This document shows, piece by piece, positions 17,236 through 26,226 of a stretch of DNA of 64,000 nt (its first letter is position 1; each line of letters opens with the position of its first letter). Both the position numbers and the translations under genes were made by a program. This DNA comes from Flavobacterium urocaniciphilum (lineage in GTDB: Bacteria > Bacteroidota > Bacteroidia > Flavobacteriales > Flavobacteriaceae): the NCBI RefSeq assembly GCF_900110615.1, contig NZ_FOEI01000001.1, forward strand, positions 744,001 through 808,000, given 5' to 3'. The notes below the pieces were generated by a model. That model did not search any database. It had not been told where the DNA came from and saw only the letters and a program-made list of their open reading frames with translations.

Positions 17236-17697
17236 ATGATTTACAAAATTCATACCAAACAATCGTTACCTATTTCAAAAAAAGAGGCTTGGGAATTTTT
17301 ATCTGACCCTAACAATTTAAAGGAAATTACACCGAATTCAATGAAATTTGAAGTATTAAGTGGCGCCGATAAAAAAATGTATGCTGGTCAAATAATTGAG
17401 TATTTTGTTAGTCCGCTTTTAGGGATTAAAATGAAATGGGTTACAGAAATTACACATGTAATTCAAGATGAGTATTTTGTAGACGAACAACGATTTGGAC
17501 CTTATACTTTCTGGCATCATAAGCATTTTATTAAAGAAATTCCAGGTGGCATTGAAATGGAAGATATAGTTCATTATAAACTTCCTTTTGGTTTTTTAGG
17601 TAAATTAGCTCATGCTGTTTTTGTAAAATCAGAATTACAAAAAATATTTACATTTAGAAGAGAAAAATTAAATCAACTTTTTGGAGAAATTAAATAG
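17236..17697 (+). CDS. SRPBCC-family ligand-binding-like protein
   Basis: A 153-residue soluble protein of the START/Bet v1-like SRPBCC fold (MIYKIHTKQSLPISKKEAWEFLSDPNNLKEITP, with the typical first strand and helix). I chose the ATG at 17236 because it follows the promoter; the in-frame upstream codons from 17173 would lie before the transcription start. It sits 2 bp before the photolyase gene. This pair recurs in Bacteroidota as far as I recall, so a role tied to light or membrane damage repair is possible, but no ligand is known. Confidence 0.82.
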   Translation: MIYKIHTKQSLPISKKEAWEFLSDPNNLKEITPNSMKFEVLSGADKKMYAGQIIEYFVSPLLGIKMKWVTEITHVIQDEYFVDEQRFGPYTFWHHKHFIKEIPGGIEMEDIVHYKLPFGFLGKLAHAVFVKSELQKIFTFRREKLNQLFGEIK

Positions 17698-17699
17698 TT

Positions 17700-18986
17700 A
17701 TGACAATATTTTGGATTAGAAGAGATTTACGTTTTGAAGATAATGCCGCTTTATTTCATGCTTTACATGAAAACGAAGAAGTATTGCCTATTTTTATTTT
17801 TGATTCAAATATTTTGCAATATTTAGATAAAAACGATGCTCGCGTTACTTTTATTCATAATCAATTAGCTACAATACAATCTCAACTAAATCAAATTGGA
17901 AAGAAACTAGCGGTATTTCACGGAAAACCTCTAGAAGTTTACAGAAAATTGCTTTCTGAAAATAATATAACAGCAGTATATACAAATCAGGATTACGAAC
18001 CTTATGCTAGAAAAAGGGATTTAGAATTGAATCAACTTTTTAAAGAAAATGCAGTTCAATTTAAAACTTCTAAAGACCAAGTAATATTTGAGAAATCTGA
18101 AATTACCAAAGATGACGGTTCTCCGTATGTGGTGTATACGCCTTATTCCAATAAATGGAAAAATGCATTAACTCAAAATCACCTACAAAATTACCCTTCA
18201 GAAACTTTATTGCATAAATTTACTGATCACTCCTACCCTTTTTTGAATTTAAATGAAATCGGATTTGAGAAAACTAAGATAGCTTTACCTGAATTTAATA
18301 TTTCAGAAAAATTAGTATCTAATTACGAAAACACTAGAAATTTTCCAGCAATTGAAGGAACTTCTTTAATTGGTATTCATTTAAGATTTGGAACAATTAG
18401 CATCAGAAAACTAGTTAAATACGCTTCAGAATTTCAAAATAAAACATTTTTAAACGAACTCATTTGGCGCGAATTTTTCATGCAAATTTTATGGCATTTC
18501 CCTCATACAATTAATCAAAGTTTTAAACCAAAATACGATGCTATAAAATGGGACAATAATGAAATATTATTTCAAAAATGGTGTGAAGGAAAAACCGGTT
18601 ATCCTTTTGTAGATGCTGGCATGCGCGAATTAAATGCAACCGGACATATGCATAATCGTGTTAGAATGATTGTAGCAAGTTTTTTATGCAAACATCTATT
18701 AATCGATTGGCGTTGGGGCGAAACCTATTTTGCTTCAAAACTTTTAGATTATGAAATGGCAAGTAATGTTGGAAATTGGCAATGGGCAGCGGGTTCAGGT
18801 GTAGATGCAGCACCTTATTTCAGAATATTCAATCCAACTGAACAAATCAAAAAATTTGATAAAGATTTACAATATATCAAAAAATGGATTCCAGAATTCG
18901 GTACTACAAAATACCCAGAACCCATTGTAGATCACAAAGAAGCTCGAGAAAAATGTTTACGTGTTTATAAAGATGCAGTTGGATAA
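17700..18986 (+). CDS. deoxyribodipyrimidine photolyase / cryptochrome family
   Basis: A 428-residue FAD flavoprotein. The N-terminal alpha/beta photolyase domain starts MTIFWIRRDLRFEDNAAL (residues 1-18), and the C-terminal FAD-binding helical domain has LIWREFFMQILWHFP, TGYPFVDAGMRELNATGHMHNRVRM and WQWAAGSGVDAAPYFRIFNP. These are class I CPD photolyase or DASH-like blocks; the length favours a class I CPD photolyase. It would use blue light to split UV pyrimidine dimers. Co-transcribed with the SRPBCC gene. Signature residues do not by themselves separate a repair enzyme from a cryptochrome. Confidence 0.92.
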   Translation: MTIFWIRRDLRFEDNAALFHALHENEEVLPIFIFDSNILQYLDKNDARVTFIHNQLATIQSQLNQIGKKLAVFHGKPLEVYRKLLSENNITAVYTNQDYEPYARKRDLELNQLFKENAVQFKTSKDQVIFEKSEITKDDGSPYVVYTPYSNKWKNALTQNHLQNYPSETLLHKFTDHSYPFLNLNEIGFEKTKIALPEFNISEKLVSNYENTRNFPAIEGTSLIGIHLRFGTISIRKLVKYASEFQNKTFLNELIWREFFMQILWHFPHTINQSFKPKYDAIKWDNNEILFQKWCEGKTGYPFVDAGMRELNATGHMHNRVRMIVASFLCKHLLIDWRWGETYFASKLLDYEMASNVGNWQWAAGSGVDAAPYFRIFNPTEQIKKFDKDLQYIKKWIPEFGTTKYPEPIVDHKEAREKCLRVYKDAVG

Positions 18987-18987
18987 A

Positions 18988-19638
18988 TTATTTTAATAGA
19001 TTTAAAAAATCTAATTCTTCAAATTTATCAATTACAATATTTGCTAAGCTATAATCTTGTTTTTTAGTATTTGCACTTTTATATCCAACGCAAAATACTT
19101 CGGCGGCATGAGCTGCTTTAATTCCGTTAGTACTGTCTTCAATTATGATGCAATTTTCTTTTGGAGAAGTAGACAATCTTACTGCTTCATTAAAAATAGC
19201 TGGATTGGGTTTTGATTGTGGAAAATCTTCACCAGAAACAATATGCGAAAAATACTGATGTAAATTAAAACGCTTAAAAACTCTGTCTATCGTAACTTTA
19301 GAAGCAGAAGAAGCTAAAATTAATTGAATTCCGTTTTGATGTAAATTTTTAATTAAATCTTCAACACCTTCCAATAAAAATAAATCTTCTTTTGTATCAA
19401 AAGCATCATTAAAAATGCTTCTTTTTTTATTCACTAAAACTTCTACTTCTTCTTCAACGCCAAAATGGTCTTTAATTTTTTGAAAAACATTTTTTGTGGA
19501 ATTACCTGTAAATGTAGCAAACATTTCAGGTGAAACTTCAATACCTAATAATTTAAAATGTTCATAATAAGCATAATGATGTACAGGTTCTGTATCCACA
19601 ATTACACCATCCATATCAAAAATAACCGTTTGTAACAT
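18988..19638 (-). CDS. HAD-family hydrolase, beta-phosphoglucomutase-like
   Basis: A 216-residue cytoplasmic phosphatase or phosphomutase. Motif I is FDMDGVIVDTEP (Asp8 and Asp10), followed by a helical C1 cap (residues 15-85), motif II LASSAS (near 115), the Lys in SKPNPAIF (near 150) and motif III IIEDSTNGIKAA (near 170). The cap type groups it with PgmB, YcjU and 2-deoxyglucose-6-phosphatase-like enzymes; substrate is open. It converges on the photolyase gene with a 1-bp gap. Confidence 0.88.
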   Translation of the reverse strand: MLQTVIFDMDGVIVDTEPVHHYAYYEHFKLLGIEVSPEMFATFTGNSTKNVFQKIKDHFGVEEEVEVLVNKKRSIFNDAFDTKEDLFLLEGVEDLIKNLHQNGIQLILASSASKVTIDRVFKRFNLHQYFSHIVSGEDFPQSKPNPAIFNEAVRLSTSPKENCIIIEDSTNGIKAAHAAEVFCVGYKSANTKKQDYSLANIVIDKFEELDFLNLLK

Positions 19639-19729
19639 AGCTATAATTTTTTTGCGAAATTAAAAAAATAAGTTCTTAATTAAACCTTTTTACTTAAATT
19701 TAGTCTAACTATTAAAATCCATTGTAATT

Positions 19730-20272
19730 TTGCAAGAAGAGAAAATATTTATAGAGACTTTAACCAATCCGAAAACGCAAAATGAAGCGTTTAAAAGGCT
19801 GATACAACACTATCAGAAACCTTTGTATTTTCATATTCGAAACATTGTTTTGAATCATGATGATGCCGATGATGTGTTACAGAACACTTTTATTAAAGTC
19901 TTTTCGAATATTTCAAATTTTAAAGGTGAAAGCAAATTATATTCTTGGATTTACAGAATTGCTACTAATGAATCGCTAACATTTATTGAACAAAGAGCTA
20001 GAAAACAAGGTGTTTCAAATGAAGATGTTCAGCAAAAAGCCATTCAGAAATTAGAAAGTGATGTGTATTTTGAAGGTGATGCGATACAAATTAAATTACA
20101 AAAAGCCATTGCTACTCTTCCTGAAAAGCAACAATTAGTATTTAAAATGAAATATTTCGAAGAAATGAAATATGAAAATATGAGTGAGATTTTAGATACA
20201 TCGGTTGGTGCATTGAAAGCAAGTTATCATCATGCTGTAAAAAAAATTGAAGAATATTTAAAAACGAATTAA
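19730..20272 (+). CDS. ECF RNA polymerase sigma factor
   Basis: A 180-residue sigma-70 family ECF factor. Region 2 is visible as HDDADDVLQNTFIKVFSNISNFKGESKLYSWIYRIATNE (about residues 45-85, given here in outline only), and region 4 as LPEKQQLVFKMKYFEEMKYE followed by a helix-turn-helix (about 125-178). No ATG is available between the previous in-frame stop (19706) and region 2, so translation must begin at TTG 19730-19732 or another non-ATG codon. It heads a three-gene operon with a one-helix membrane protein and a small secreted helical protein, a layout typical of ECF factor, anti-sigma and envelope-stress partner. Confidence 0.88.
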   Translation: MQEEKIFIETLTNPKTQNEAFKRLIQHYQKPLYFHIRNIVLNHDDADDVLQNTFIKVFSNISNFKGESKLYSWIYRIATNESLTFIEQRARKQGVSNEDVQQKAIQKLESDVYFEGDAIQIKLQKAIATLPEKQQLVFKMKYFEEMKYENMSEILDTSVGALKASYHHAVKKIEEYLKTN

Positions 20273-20303
20273 ACCTTTTTAGGTAAAATGAGTCCTATAT
20301 ATA

Positions 20304-20753
20304 ATGAAAACTGATTTAGAAAATAACAAATTAAAAAGCGGATTTAAAACTCCAGATGACTATTTTGATAATTTAAGCGACACTATTTTATCTAAATGGA
20401 ATGGAACGTATAATTCTGAAATTATACCCAAAAACACTGGCTTTAGTATTCCTGATGATTATTTTTCAAATAACGAAAGCAAACTAATTGATACGATTCT
20501 TCCGCAAAAAACGAAAGTTATATCATTAAAAGCAACTATTTTGAAAGTTACTAGTATTGCAGCTGTATTGTTAATCACCATTATTTCTCCATTGTTCTAT
20601 AATGCATCAGAAACGAAAAAAACAGAATTGGCTGCTATGAATTATTTAGAGTTAAATTCGGAAGAATTAAGTGTTTATGAAATTGGTCAGCTTTTGGAAA
20701 ACGAAGATATATCAGAATTAGAAAATGAACTTATTTACAATGATTTAGATTAA
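20304..20753 (+). CDS. single-pass membrane protein, probable anti-sigma partner
   Basis: A 149-residue protein with one transmembrane helix (about 83-102: KVTSIAAVLLITIISPLFY). The N-terminal cytoplasmic part carries two copies of a short motif, GFKTPDDYFDN (about 14-24) and GFSIPDDYFSN (about 47-57). The C-terminal part is acidic and predicted outside. I do not recognise a Pfam-style anti-sigma domain, but position 31 bp after an ECF sigma gene and the N-in single-helix topology suggest it holds the sigma factor at the membrane. That role is inference. Confidence 0.75.
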   Translation: MKTDLENNKLKSGFKTPDDYFDNLSDTILSKWNGTYNSEIIPKNTGFSIPDDYFSNNESKLIDTILPQKTKVISLKATILKVTSIAAVLLITIISPLFYNASETKKTELAAMNYLELNSEELSVYEIGQLLENEDISELENELIYNDLD

Positions 20754-20792
20754 TATATTTAAACTAAATATTTAATAAATAAAACTAAAATT

Positions 20793-21239
20793 ATGAAAAC
20801 GAAACTTACATATTTTATATTGTTTTTGATGTCAATTCAATTCGGATTTGGGCAAGAAAACGATACTCGAAAAGAAAAAATAAAGTCTTTAAAAATTGCA
20901 TTTATTTCGCAAAAGCTTTCTTTAACTTCTGAAGAAGCAGAAAAATTTTGGCCGATTTATAATAAATACGACGAAAAAATTATGCTTTTAAAAGAAGAAC
21001 AATTGAAATTGAAGATTCAAAACAGAAATTTAACAGGTGAAGAAGCTTTAAAAAAGATTGAAGAAGCCGAACAGAAAGAAGCTGAAATAATGGCTTTAAA
21101 AAAGAAAATGCGCGCCGAATTAATTCCAGTAATTACAGCCGAAAAAGTTCTTAAATTAGAGCAATTAGAACATGAATTTCATAGAAAATTGTTAGAAAAA
21201 CTAAAAGACAGAAGAAATCCTCCTCCAAGAAGAAGATAA
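20793..21239 (+). CDS. small secreted helical protein (Spy/CpxP-like)
   Basis: A 148-residue protein with a signal peptide (cut near residue 20, after FGFGQ) and a mature part that is almost wholly helical and rich in Lys and Glu. The motif LSLTSEEAEKFWPIYNKYDEKI (about 43-64) resembles the LTxxQ-type segment of Spy/CpxP periplasmic chaperones and of sensor proteins next to ECF factors in Bacteroidota. The tail is very basic (RRNPPPRRR). It is the third gene of the ECF operon and could report envelope stress; that is inference. Confidence 0.72.
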   Translation: MKTKLTYFILFLMSIQFGFGQENDTRKEKIKSLKIAFISQKLSLTSEEAEKFWPIYNKYDEKIMLLKEEQLKLKIQNRNLTGEEALKKIEEAEQKEAEIMALKKKMRAELIPVITAEKVLKLEQLEHEFHRKLLEKLKDRRNPPPRRR

Positions 21240-22256
21240 CTATTCAATAACAAGTTTGGTAATTTTATTTTTACCAGCCAAATACAACGTATTAGAATCC
21301 TTGAAACGTAGCGTATAAAAGTCTACATCTTCAAGGATTTTTTTCCATGTATTACCTCCGTTTTTAGAATAAAAAACACCAGTAGCCCCACAAGAAAACA
21401 ATACTTTCCCTTTACTTTCTGGCATAAATTGCACACATGAAGCATATCCAAAACCTTCATTTTGAGCCATTAATTTCCATGTTTTTCCGCCATCAAACGT
21501 CATGGCTTTATTATTAAAATTTTCAGTTGGTTTTTCATAGTTCCCACCTGCAATAATCCCAATTTTATCATTATAAAAATCCATTGTGAAAGCTCCGGTC
21601 ATCGCTTCTCCTTGAACAATTGGAGTTTCATATACTTGCCAGGTTTTACCTTTATCAATACTTTTAAATAATCTCGATTTTTTTCCACCAGAAACTACAA
21701 AAATGGTCTTACCAATAACTTTTACATTGGTATTACTAGCTGCAAAAGCGGCTTCTCCTTCTACTATTTTTGGCAAATTATCACACGGAATTTTAACCCA
21801 ATTATCTCCTTTGTTTTCAGTAATAATAACCGACAAACAATCTTCTGTAGGATCTCCAATTGCTACCCCAAAATCATCGTTTTTAAAAATCATACTATCA
21901 TAAAAAACTTTTTCATTTTTTTCTTTATAAACAACTTCTAACATATTCGTTTGTTTATTGATTTTAATGAGTCTGGCCGGATTTTCAATACTTAATATAA
22001 AAAAATTATTTGTTGTAATTGCAGAGCTTCTATATTCTGTTTTAGAATCATCAATTTGAATAATTTCCAAACTATCGTTTTCAAATGAAATTTTTCCAAA
22101 CTTACTTCCACTACCTGTAAACCACAGATTATCCAAATCCATATTTAAGGTTCTAATACTCATCTTATCAATGTTTTTTGTTGCAACTGAAATAACCTTG
22201 TAATCAGATTTACAACTAAAAAACAAAAAAGAACAAACAATAATTAAATTCTTCAT
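21240..22256 (-). CDS. lipoprotein with Asp-box (BNR) beta-propeller repeats
   Basis: A 338-residue predicted lipoprotein: signal peptide with lipobox LFFSC (Cys about 15). At least four Asp-box motifs are seen: TENKGDNWVKI, SIDKGKTWQVY, TFDGGKTWKLM and SKNGGNTWKKI. These occur in beta-propellers of the sialidase and Ycf48/HCF136 (photosystem II assembly-like) groups; similar Bacteroidota proteins are often named oxidoreductase without evidence. The sialidase catalytic residues (an FRIP motif, Arg triad) are not seen, so a binding or scaffold role is more likely. Converges on the ECF operon with no gap. Confidence 0.8.
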   Translation of the reverse strand: MKNLIIVCSFLFFSCKSDYKVISVATKNIDKMSIRTLNMDLDNLWFTGSGSKFGKISFENDSLEIIQIDDSKTEYRSSAITTNNFFILSIENPARLIKINKQTNMLEVVYKEKNEKVFYDSMIFKNDDFGVAIGDPTEDCLSVIITENKGDNWVKIPCDNLPKIVEGEAAFAASNTNVKVIGKTIFVVSGGKKSRLFKSIDKGKTWQVYETPIVQGEAMTGAFTMDFYNDKIGIIAGGNYEKPTENFNNKAMTFDGGKTWKLMAQNEGFGYASCVQFMPESKGKVLFSCGATGVFYSKNGGNTWKKILEDVDFYTLRFKDSNTLYLAGKNKITKLVIE

Positions 22257-22379
22257 AGCGTTAGTATTTATAGCTAATTTACAATTTTAATCGAAAACTT
22301 TAAAGCATAAAATAAAAACTTGGCACAATAATTGGAAATAATACTAAAAGAGAAAAATATTAACTTAATACCTAATATT

Positions 22380-23735
22380 ATGAGAACAAGAATATTCGCA
22401 ACGGTTATTGGCTCACTACTACTTGCCCTACCCACATTTGCACAAGACAAAACTACTGTCACGGCTAATAGCACTGATATTAGTGATAACTTAGATTTAA
22501 AAGCAGTTGCATCTATTTTTGGAGATGCTTCAAACTTAGAAGATTTTGAAAGACGTTTAAATGATCCCAAATCGCAAATAACTAATTTAGATTTAAATAA
22601 TGATAATTTAGTTGATTATTTACGTGTAGTTGAATCTGTTGAAGGAAATTCTCATATTATTGTTATTCAAGCAGTATTAGAAAAAGATGTATATCAAGAT
22701 GTAGCTACAGTTGAAGTACAAAAAGACAGCAACAATAAAGTACAAGTTCAAGTTGTTGGAGATGTTTATATGTATGGAGATAATTATATCTATGAACCAA
22801 TTTACGTTCATACACCTGTAATTTATACAACATTTTGGGTAAATTATTATCGTCCATATTGTTCGTCTTGGTATTGGAATTATTATCCAAGTTACTACCA
22901 TTGCTGGAATCCGTTCCCGATTTTTAGATATAGAAATCATATTTCAGTTTATATCAATTTCGGACACACCTACAACTATGTATCGTATAGAAGATGTCAC
23001 ACTGCCTATTATGCTTATTACGGTAGAAGATGTAATGGTTATGAAAGAAGTCATCCAAATTATTCATTCTCTCACAGAAATAGAGGCTATTCTAACAGAT
23101 ATGAAATGGATAATCATAGAGAAATAAAAACGCGAGTTCCAGGTTCTAGAGAATTAAATACAAATCAAGGCGGACCAAGAAACAATGCTCAACCTAGAGA
23201 AAATAATGCAATTGCATCAAACCCTAGAGGAGAATCTAATCCAAGAGGAAATGTAAATACTGGTTCTCCTAGAAATGAAGGACAACCTAGAACAAATAAT
23301 CCAAGAGAAATAAATACTCCTAGAGATGTAAATAGCCCAAGAGGAAACGGTTCAACTGATTCTCCAAAAATAGAATCACAACCTAGAACTTATAATCCTA
23401 GAGGAAATAGTTCACCAAAAGAAATATCTAGTCCAAGAGGACATGCAAATATCGATAATCCAAGAAGTGAATCACCAAGAATTGAATCACAACCTAGAAC
23501 TTCTAATCCACGAGTAAATGCTCAACCAAGATTAGAATCACCTAGATCGAATGCACCAAGAAGTGAATCACCTAGAATCCAATCACAACCTAGAATGGAA
23601 TCTCCAAGAGGTGGTGGTTCATCTCCTAGAATGGAAGCTCCACGAGGCGGAGGCTCTTCACCAAGAATGGAAGCGCCAAGAGGTGGTGGTTCACCAACTA
23701 GAGGTGGACATGGAAACTCAGGTAGAGGAAGATAA
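22380..23735 (+). CDS. secreted Tyr-rich protein with long SPR/NPRG repeat tail
   Basis: A 451-residue exported protein starting at the ATG 22380, with signal peptide to about residue 19 (LPTFAQ). Residues 20-135 are a folded-looking domain with a DLNNDNLVDYLRV segment that resembles a calcium-binding or dockerin-like loop. Residues about 140-235 are very rich in Tyr, Trp and His. From about 240 to the end is a low-complexity basic region of irregular repeats (SPRGN, NPRGE, SPRIESQPRT) closing with three near-identical MEAPRGGGSSPR units. I do not recognise a family name. The tail could bind nucleic acid or polysaccharide, which is speculation. Confidence 0.75.
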   Translation: MRTRIFATVIGSLLLALPTFAQDKTTVTANSTDISDNLDLKAVASIFGDASNLEDFERRLNDPKSQITNLDLNNDNLVDYLRVVESVEGNSHIIVIQAVLEKDVYQDVATVEVQKDSNNKVQVQVVGDVYMYGDNYIYEPIYVHTPVIYTTFWVNYYRPYCSSWYWNYYPSYYHCWNPFPIFRYRNHISVYINFGHTYNYVSYRRCHTAYYAYYGRRCNGYERSHPNYSFSHRNRGYSNRYEMDNHREIKTRVPGSRELNTNQGGPRNNAQPRENNAIASNPRGESNPRGNVNTGSPRNEGQPRTNNPREINTPRDVNSPRGNGSTDSPKIESQPRTYNPRGNSSPKEISSPRGHANIDNPRSESPRIESQPRTSNPRVNAQPRLESPRSNAPRSESPRIQSQPRMESPRGGGSSPRMEAPRGGGSSPRMEAPRGGGSPTRGGHGNSGRGR

Positions 23736-23741
23736 CAAATT

Positions 23742-23772
23742 AAAAGCCGATAAAATTATCGGCTTTTTTTAT
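23742..23772 (+). terminator. rho-independent terminator
   Basis: AAAAGCCGATA pairs with TATCGGCTTTT (11 bp, loop AAAT), followed by a T-run, 7 bp after the stop codon. Confidence 0.92.
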
Positions 23773-23840
23773 TTTTTTACAATATTGATTTACTAAAAAT
23801 TATTTGGTACATTAAACACTTTTTGCATGCATAAAATTAC

Positions 23841-23848
23841 TATCTTTG
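23841..23848 (+). promoter_or_regulatory. candidate -7 element for the RsmB-type gene
   Basis: TATCTTTG matches TAnnTTTG. A TTG lies at 23823-23825, only 15 bp away, so the -33 half is at a short spacing. The ATG follows 25 bp later. Confidence 0.55.
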
Positions 23849-23873
23849 CAGGCATTTTTTATTTTTAAAATCC

Positions 23874-25091
23874 ATGAGATTTCACAGAAACATCAGTTTT
23901 GCAGTTATAGACGGTTTAATGGCTATTTTCAATGAAGGAGAATATGCTGATAAAGTTGTAGCAAGAGCCTTAAAATTAGACAAAAGATGGGGAAGCAACG
24001 ATAGAAAGTTTGTTGCTGAAACTATTTACGATATTGTACGTTGGAAACGTTTATATGCAGAAATTGCAGAAGTAAAAAAATTCCCAATAGAAAGAGATAA
24101 TGTATGGAGAATGTTTGCTGTTTGGGCAACTTTAAAAGGATATACGTTACCTGATTGGAAATATTTTGAAGGAACTCCAGTTAGAAGAATTAAAGGGAAA
24201 TTTGACGAATTATCTAAAGATAGAAAATTCAAAGAATCTATTCCGGATTGGATGGATGAAATTGGTGTGAAAGAATTAGGTGAAGAAATTTGGACAAAAG
24301 AAATTGCTGCTCAAAATGAACAAGCCAAAGTTATTTTAAGAGTTAATACTTTAAAAACTACAAAGGAAAAATTGCAATCAATTTTATTAGAAAGTAATAT
24401 TGAAACGTTAACTTTAAAAGAATACCCATCAGCATTAGTATTAAAAGAACGTGCAAATGTATTTTTAACGAATGCTTTTAAAGATGGATTATTTGAAGTT
24501 CAAGATGCTTCTTCTCAATTAGTCGCAGAATTATTAGATATTAAACCTGGTATGCGCGTAGTAGATACTTGTGCTGGTGCAGGTGGAAAATCATTACATA
24601 TTGCTAGTTTGTTAGAAAACAAAGGACAAATTATTGCGATGGATTTATACGAAAGTAAATTAAAACAATTAAAACAAAGAGCTAAAAGAAACGGTGTTCA
24701 TAACATCGAAACACGTGTAATTGAAAGTACCAAAACCATCAAAAAATTACATGAAAAAGCAGATAGAGTTTTAATTGACGCACCTTGTAGTGGTTTAGGA
24801 GTTTTAAAAAGAAACCCAGATAGTAAATGGAAATTACAACCGGAATTTATCGATAACATTCGTAAAGTTCAGGCTGAGGTTTTAGAAAACTATGCAAAAA
24901 TTGTAAAACCAGGCGGAAAGTTAGTGTATGCAACATGCAGTGTCTTACCGTCTGAGAATCAGGAACAAGTAAAGAAATTTTTAACTACAGAAACAGGAAA
25001 AAACTTTACCTTTGTAGTAGACAAAAAAGTTCTAGCTCATGAATCTGGTTTTGACGGATTTTACATGGCTTTATTAGAAAGAAAAAATTAA
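23874..25091 (+). CDS. RsmB/NOP-family RNA cytosine-C5 methyltransferase
   Basis: A 405-residue SAM-dependent rRNA or tRNA m5C methyltransferase. The N-terminal part (1-150) is NusB-like or RsmB-N-like helical. The catalytic part has motif I VVDTCAGAGGKSLHIA (about 225-240), DAPCSGLGVLKRNP (about 303-316, with the release Cys of motif IV) and YATCSVLPSEN (about 348-358, with the nucleophile Cys of motif VI). Both cysteines needed by NOP2/Sun enzymes are present. The exact target (16S C967 or another site) cannot be read from sequence. Confidence 0.92.
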   Translation: MRFHRNISFAVIDGLMAIFNEGEYADKVVARALKLDKRWGSNDRKFVAETIYDIVRWKRLYAEIAEVKKFPIERDNVWRMFAVWATLKGYTLPDWKYFEGTPVRRIKGKFDELSKDRKFKESIPDWMDEIGVKELGEEIWTKEIAAQNEQAKVILRVNTLKTTKEKLQSILLESNIETLTLKEYPSALVLKERANVFLTNAFKDGLFEVQDASSQLVAELLDIKPGMRVVDTCAGAGGKSLHIASLLENKGQIIAMDLYESKLKQLKQRAKRNGVHNIETRVIESTKTIKKLHEKADRVLIDAPCSGLGVLKRNPDSKWKLQPEFIDNIRKVQAEVLENYAKIVKPGGKLVYATCSVLPSENQEQVKKFLTTETGKNFTFVVDKKVLAHESGFDGFYMALLERKN

Positions 25092-25102
25092 TCCCAAATA
25101 AT

Positions 25103-26206
25103 ATGAAAAAATTTTACTCTTTAATTGTACTACTGAGTACATTTGTTGGCTTTGCACAAAATGGAGCGCCAGCAAGTCCATACTATAATGGTATGAATTG
25201 GTCATTAACTGGAATGGCTTTGAAAAGCGCCTTAGAAACTAAAATCACTACAACACATACTAAATTTTTAACTTATTCAGAAGTTTGGAATGCATGTCAA
25301 GCAACAGATTTGGATCCTACAAACTCATCAAATGTATTATTGGTATATGGATTTAGTAATAATACTTGTCCTTCTTCACCAAGTGATGATAATGACCATA
25401 GAAGTAGAGATAAATTTAGCAATGGTGGTGCAACTTCTTGTGAATGGAACAGAGAACACGTTTACGCAAAATCATTAGGTACTCCTGCTTTAGATGACGG
25501 CGGAGCAAGTGATGCTGGTGAAGATGCTCACCACCTTAGATCAAGTGATGTAGATAGAAATAATGATAGAGCTAGTGAAAAATTTGTTGCTGGGTCTGGA
25601 AATTCTCATGATGTAACAGCTTCTACATGGTATCCTGGTGATGAATGGAAAGGTGATATTGCCAGAATGATGATGTATATGTATTTAAGATATCCAACAC
25701 AATGTTTACCAATAAATGTTGGAAATGGAAATCCAGTTGCTAATGACTCAAATATGATTGATTTATTTTTGCAATGGAATGCTGAAGATCCAGTATCTCA
25801 ATATGAAGATAATAGAAATACATATCATGGAAATACTGCAAATACATATGCACAAGGTAACAGAAATCCTTTTATTGATAATCCATATTTAGCAACAGTT
25901 ATTTGGGGAGGACCAGCAGCACAAAACAGATGGCCAAGTGTATTTTTATCATCAGAATCTTTCTTGGCTGATTCTGCAGTAAGCATCTACCCTAACCCAA
26001 CTAATACCAACGAAGTTGAAGTTTATACTGTAGAAACTATTACAAAATTAACTTTAGTTAATGTAAATGGACAAGTAATTAAAAATATTGAAAATCCAAT
26101 TTTCAATCAAAATACTTATAAATTAAATAATTTACCACAAGGATTTTATTTCTTACAAATTGAATCTGAAAACGGTAATTTAACGAAGAAAGTAATTGTA
26201 AATTAA
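25103..26206 (+). CDS. secreted endonuclease I with T9SS sorting domain
   Basis: A 367-residue extracellular nuclease: signal peptide (cut near 18, VGFAQ), an endonuclease I domain (about 25-275) and a type A T9SS C-terminal sorting domain (about 292-367: SIYPNPTNTNEVEVY ... LPQGFYFLQIESENG ... KKVIVN). The nuclease shows the beta-beta-alpha metal motif as CEWNREHVYAKSLG and AHHLRSSDVDRNNDRASEKF. It would cut DNA or RNA outside the cell for phosphate and nucleoside scavenging or biofilm DNA turnover. The start is 11 bp after the methyltransferase gene. Family members are Mg-dependent, non-specific nucleases. Confidence 0.93.
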   Translation: MKKFYSLIVLLSTFVGFAQNGAPASPYYNGMNWSLTGMALKSALETKITTTHTKFLTYSEVWNACQATDLDPTNSSNVLLVYGFSNNTCPSSPSDDNDHRSRDKFSNGGATSCEWNREHVYAKSLGTPALDDGGASDAGEDAHHLRSSDVDRNNDRASEKFVAGSGNSHDVTASTWYPGDEWKGDIARMMMYMYLRYPTQCLPINVGNGNPVANDSNMIDLFLQWNAEDPVSQYEDNRNTYHGNTANTYAQGNRNPFIDNPYLATVIWGGPAAQNRWPSVFLSSESFLADSAVSIYPNPTNTNEVEVYTVETITKLTLVNVNGQVIKNIENPIFNQNTYKLNNLPQGFYFLQIESENGNLTKKVIVN

Positions 26207-26226
26207 TTTTACAAAATCAATATTCT

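Noticed and set aside
21240..22256. Asp-box lipoprotein as a sialidase
   Set aside because: Asp boxes are present but the FRIP motif and the arginine triad of sialidases are not visible.
22677..22940. Minus-strand open frames opposite the Tyr-rich secreted protein
   Set aside because: They are antisense shadows caused by the biased composition of the real gene, with no start signals.
23551..23796. Open frame of 81 codons overlapping the SPR-repeat protein
   Set aside because: It is a shifted frame through the repetitive tail (His/Val/Glu-rich nonsense) and runs across the terminator.
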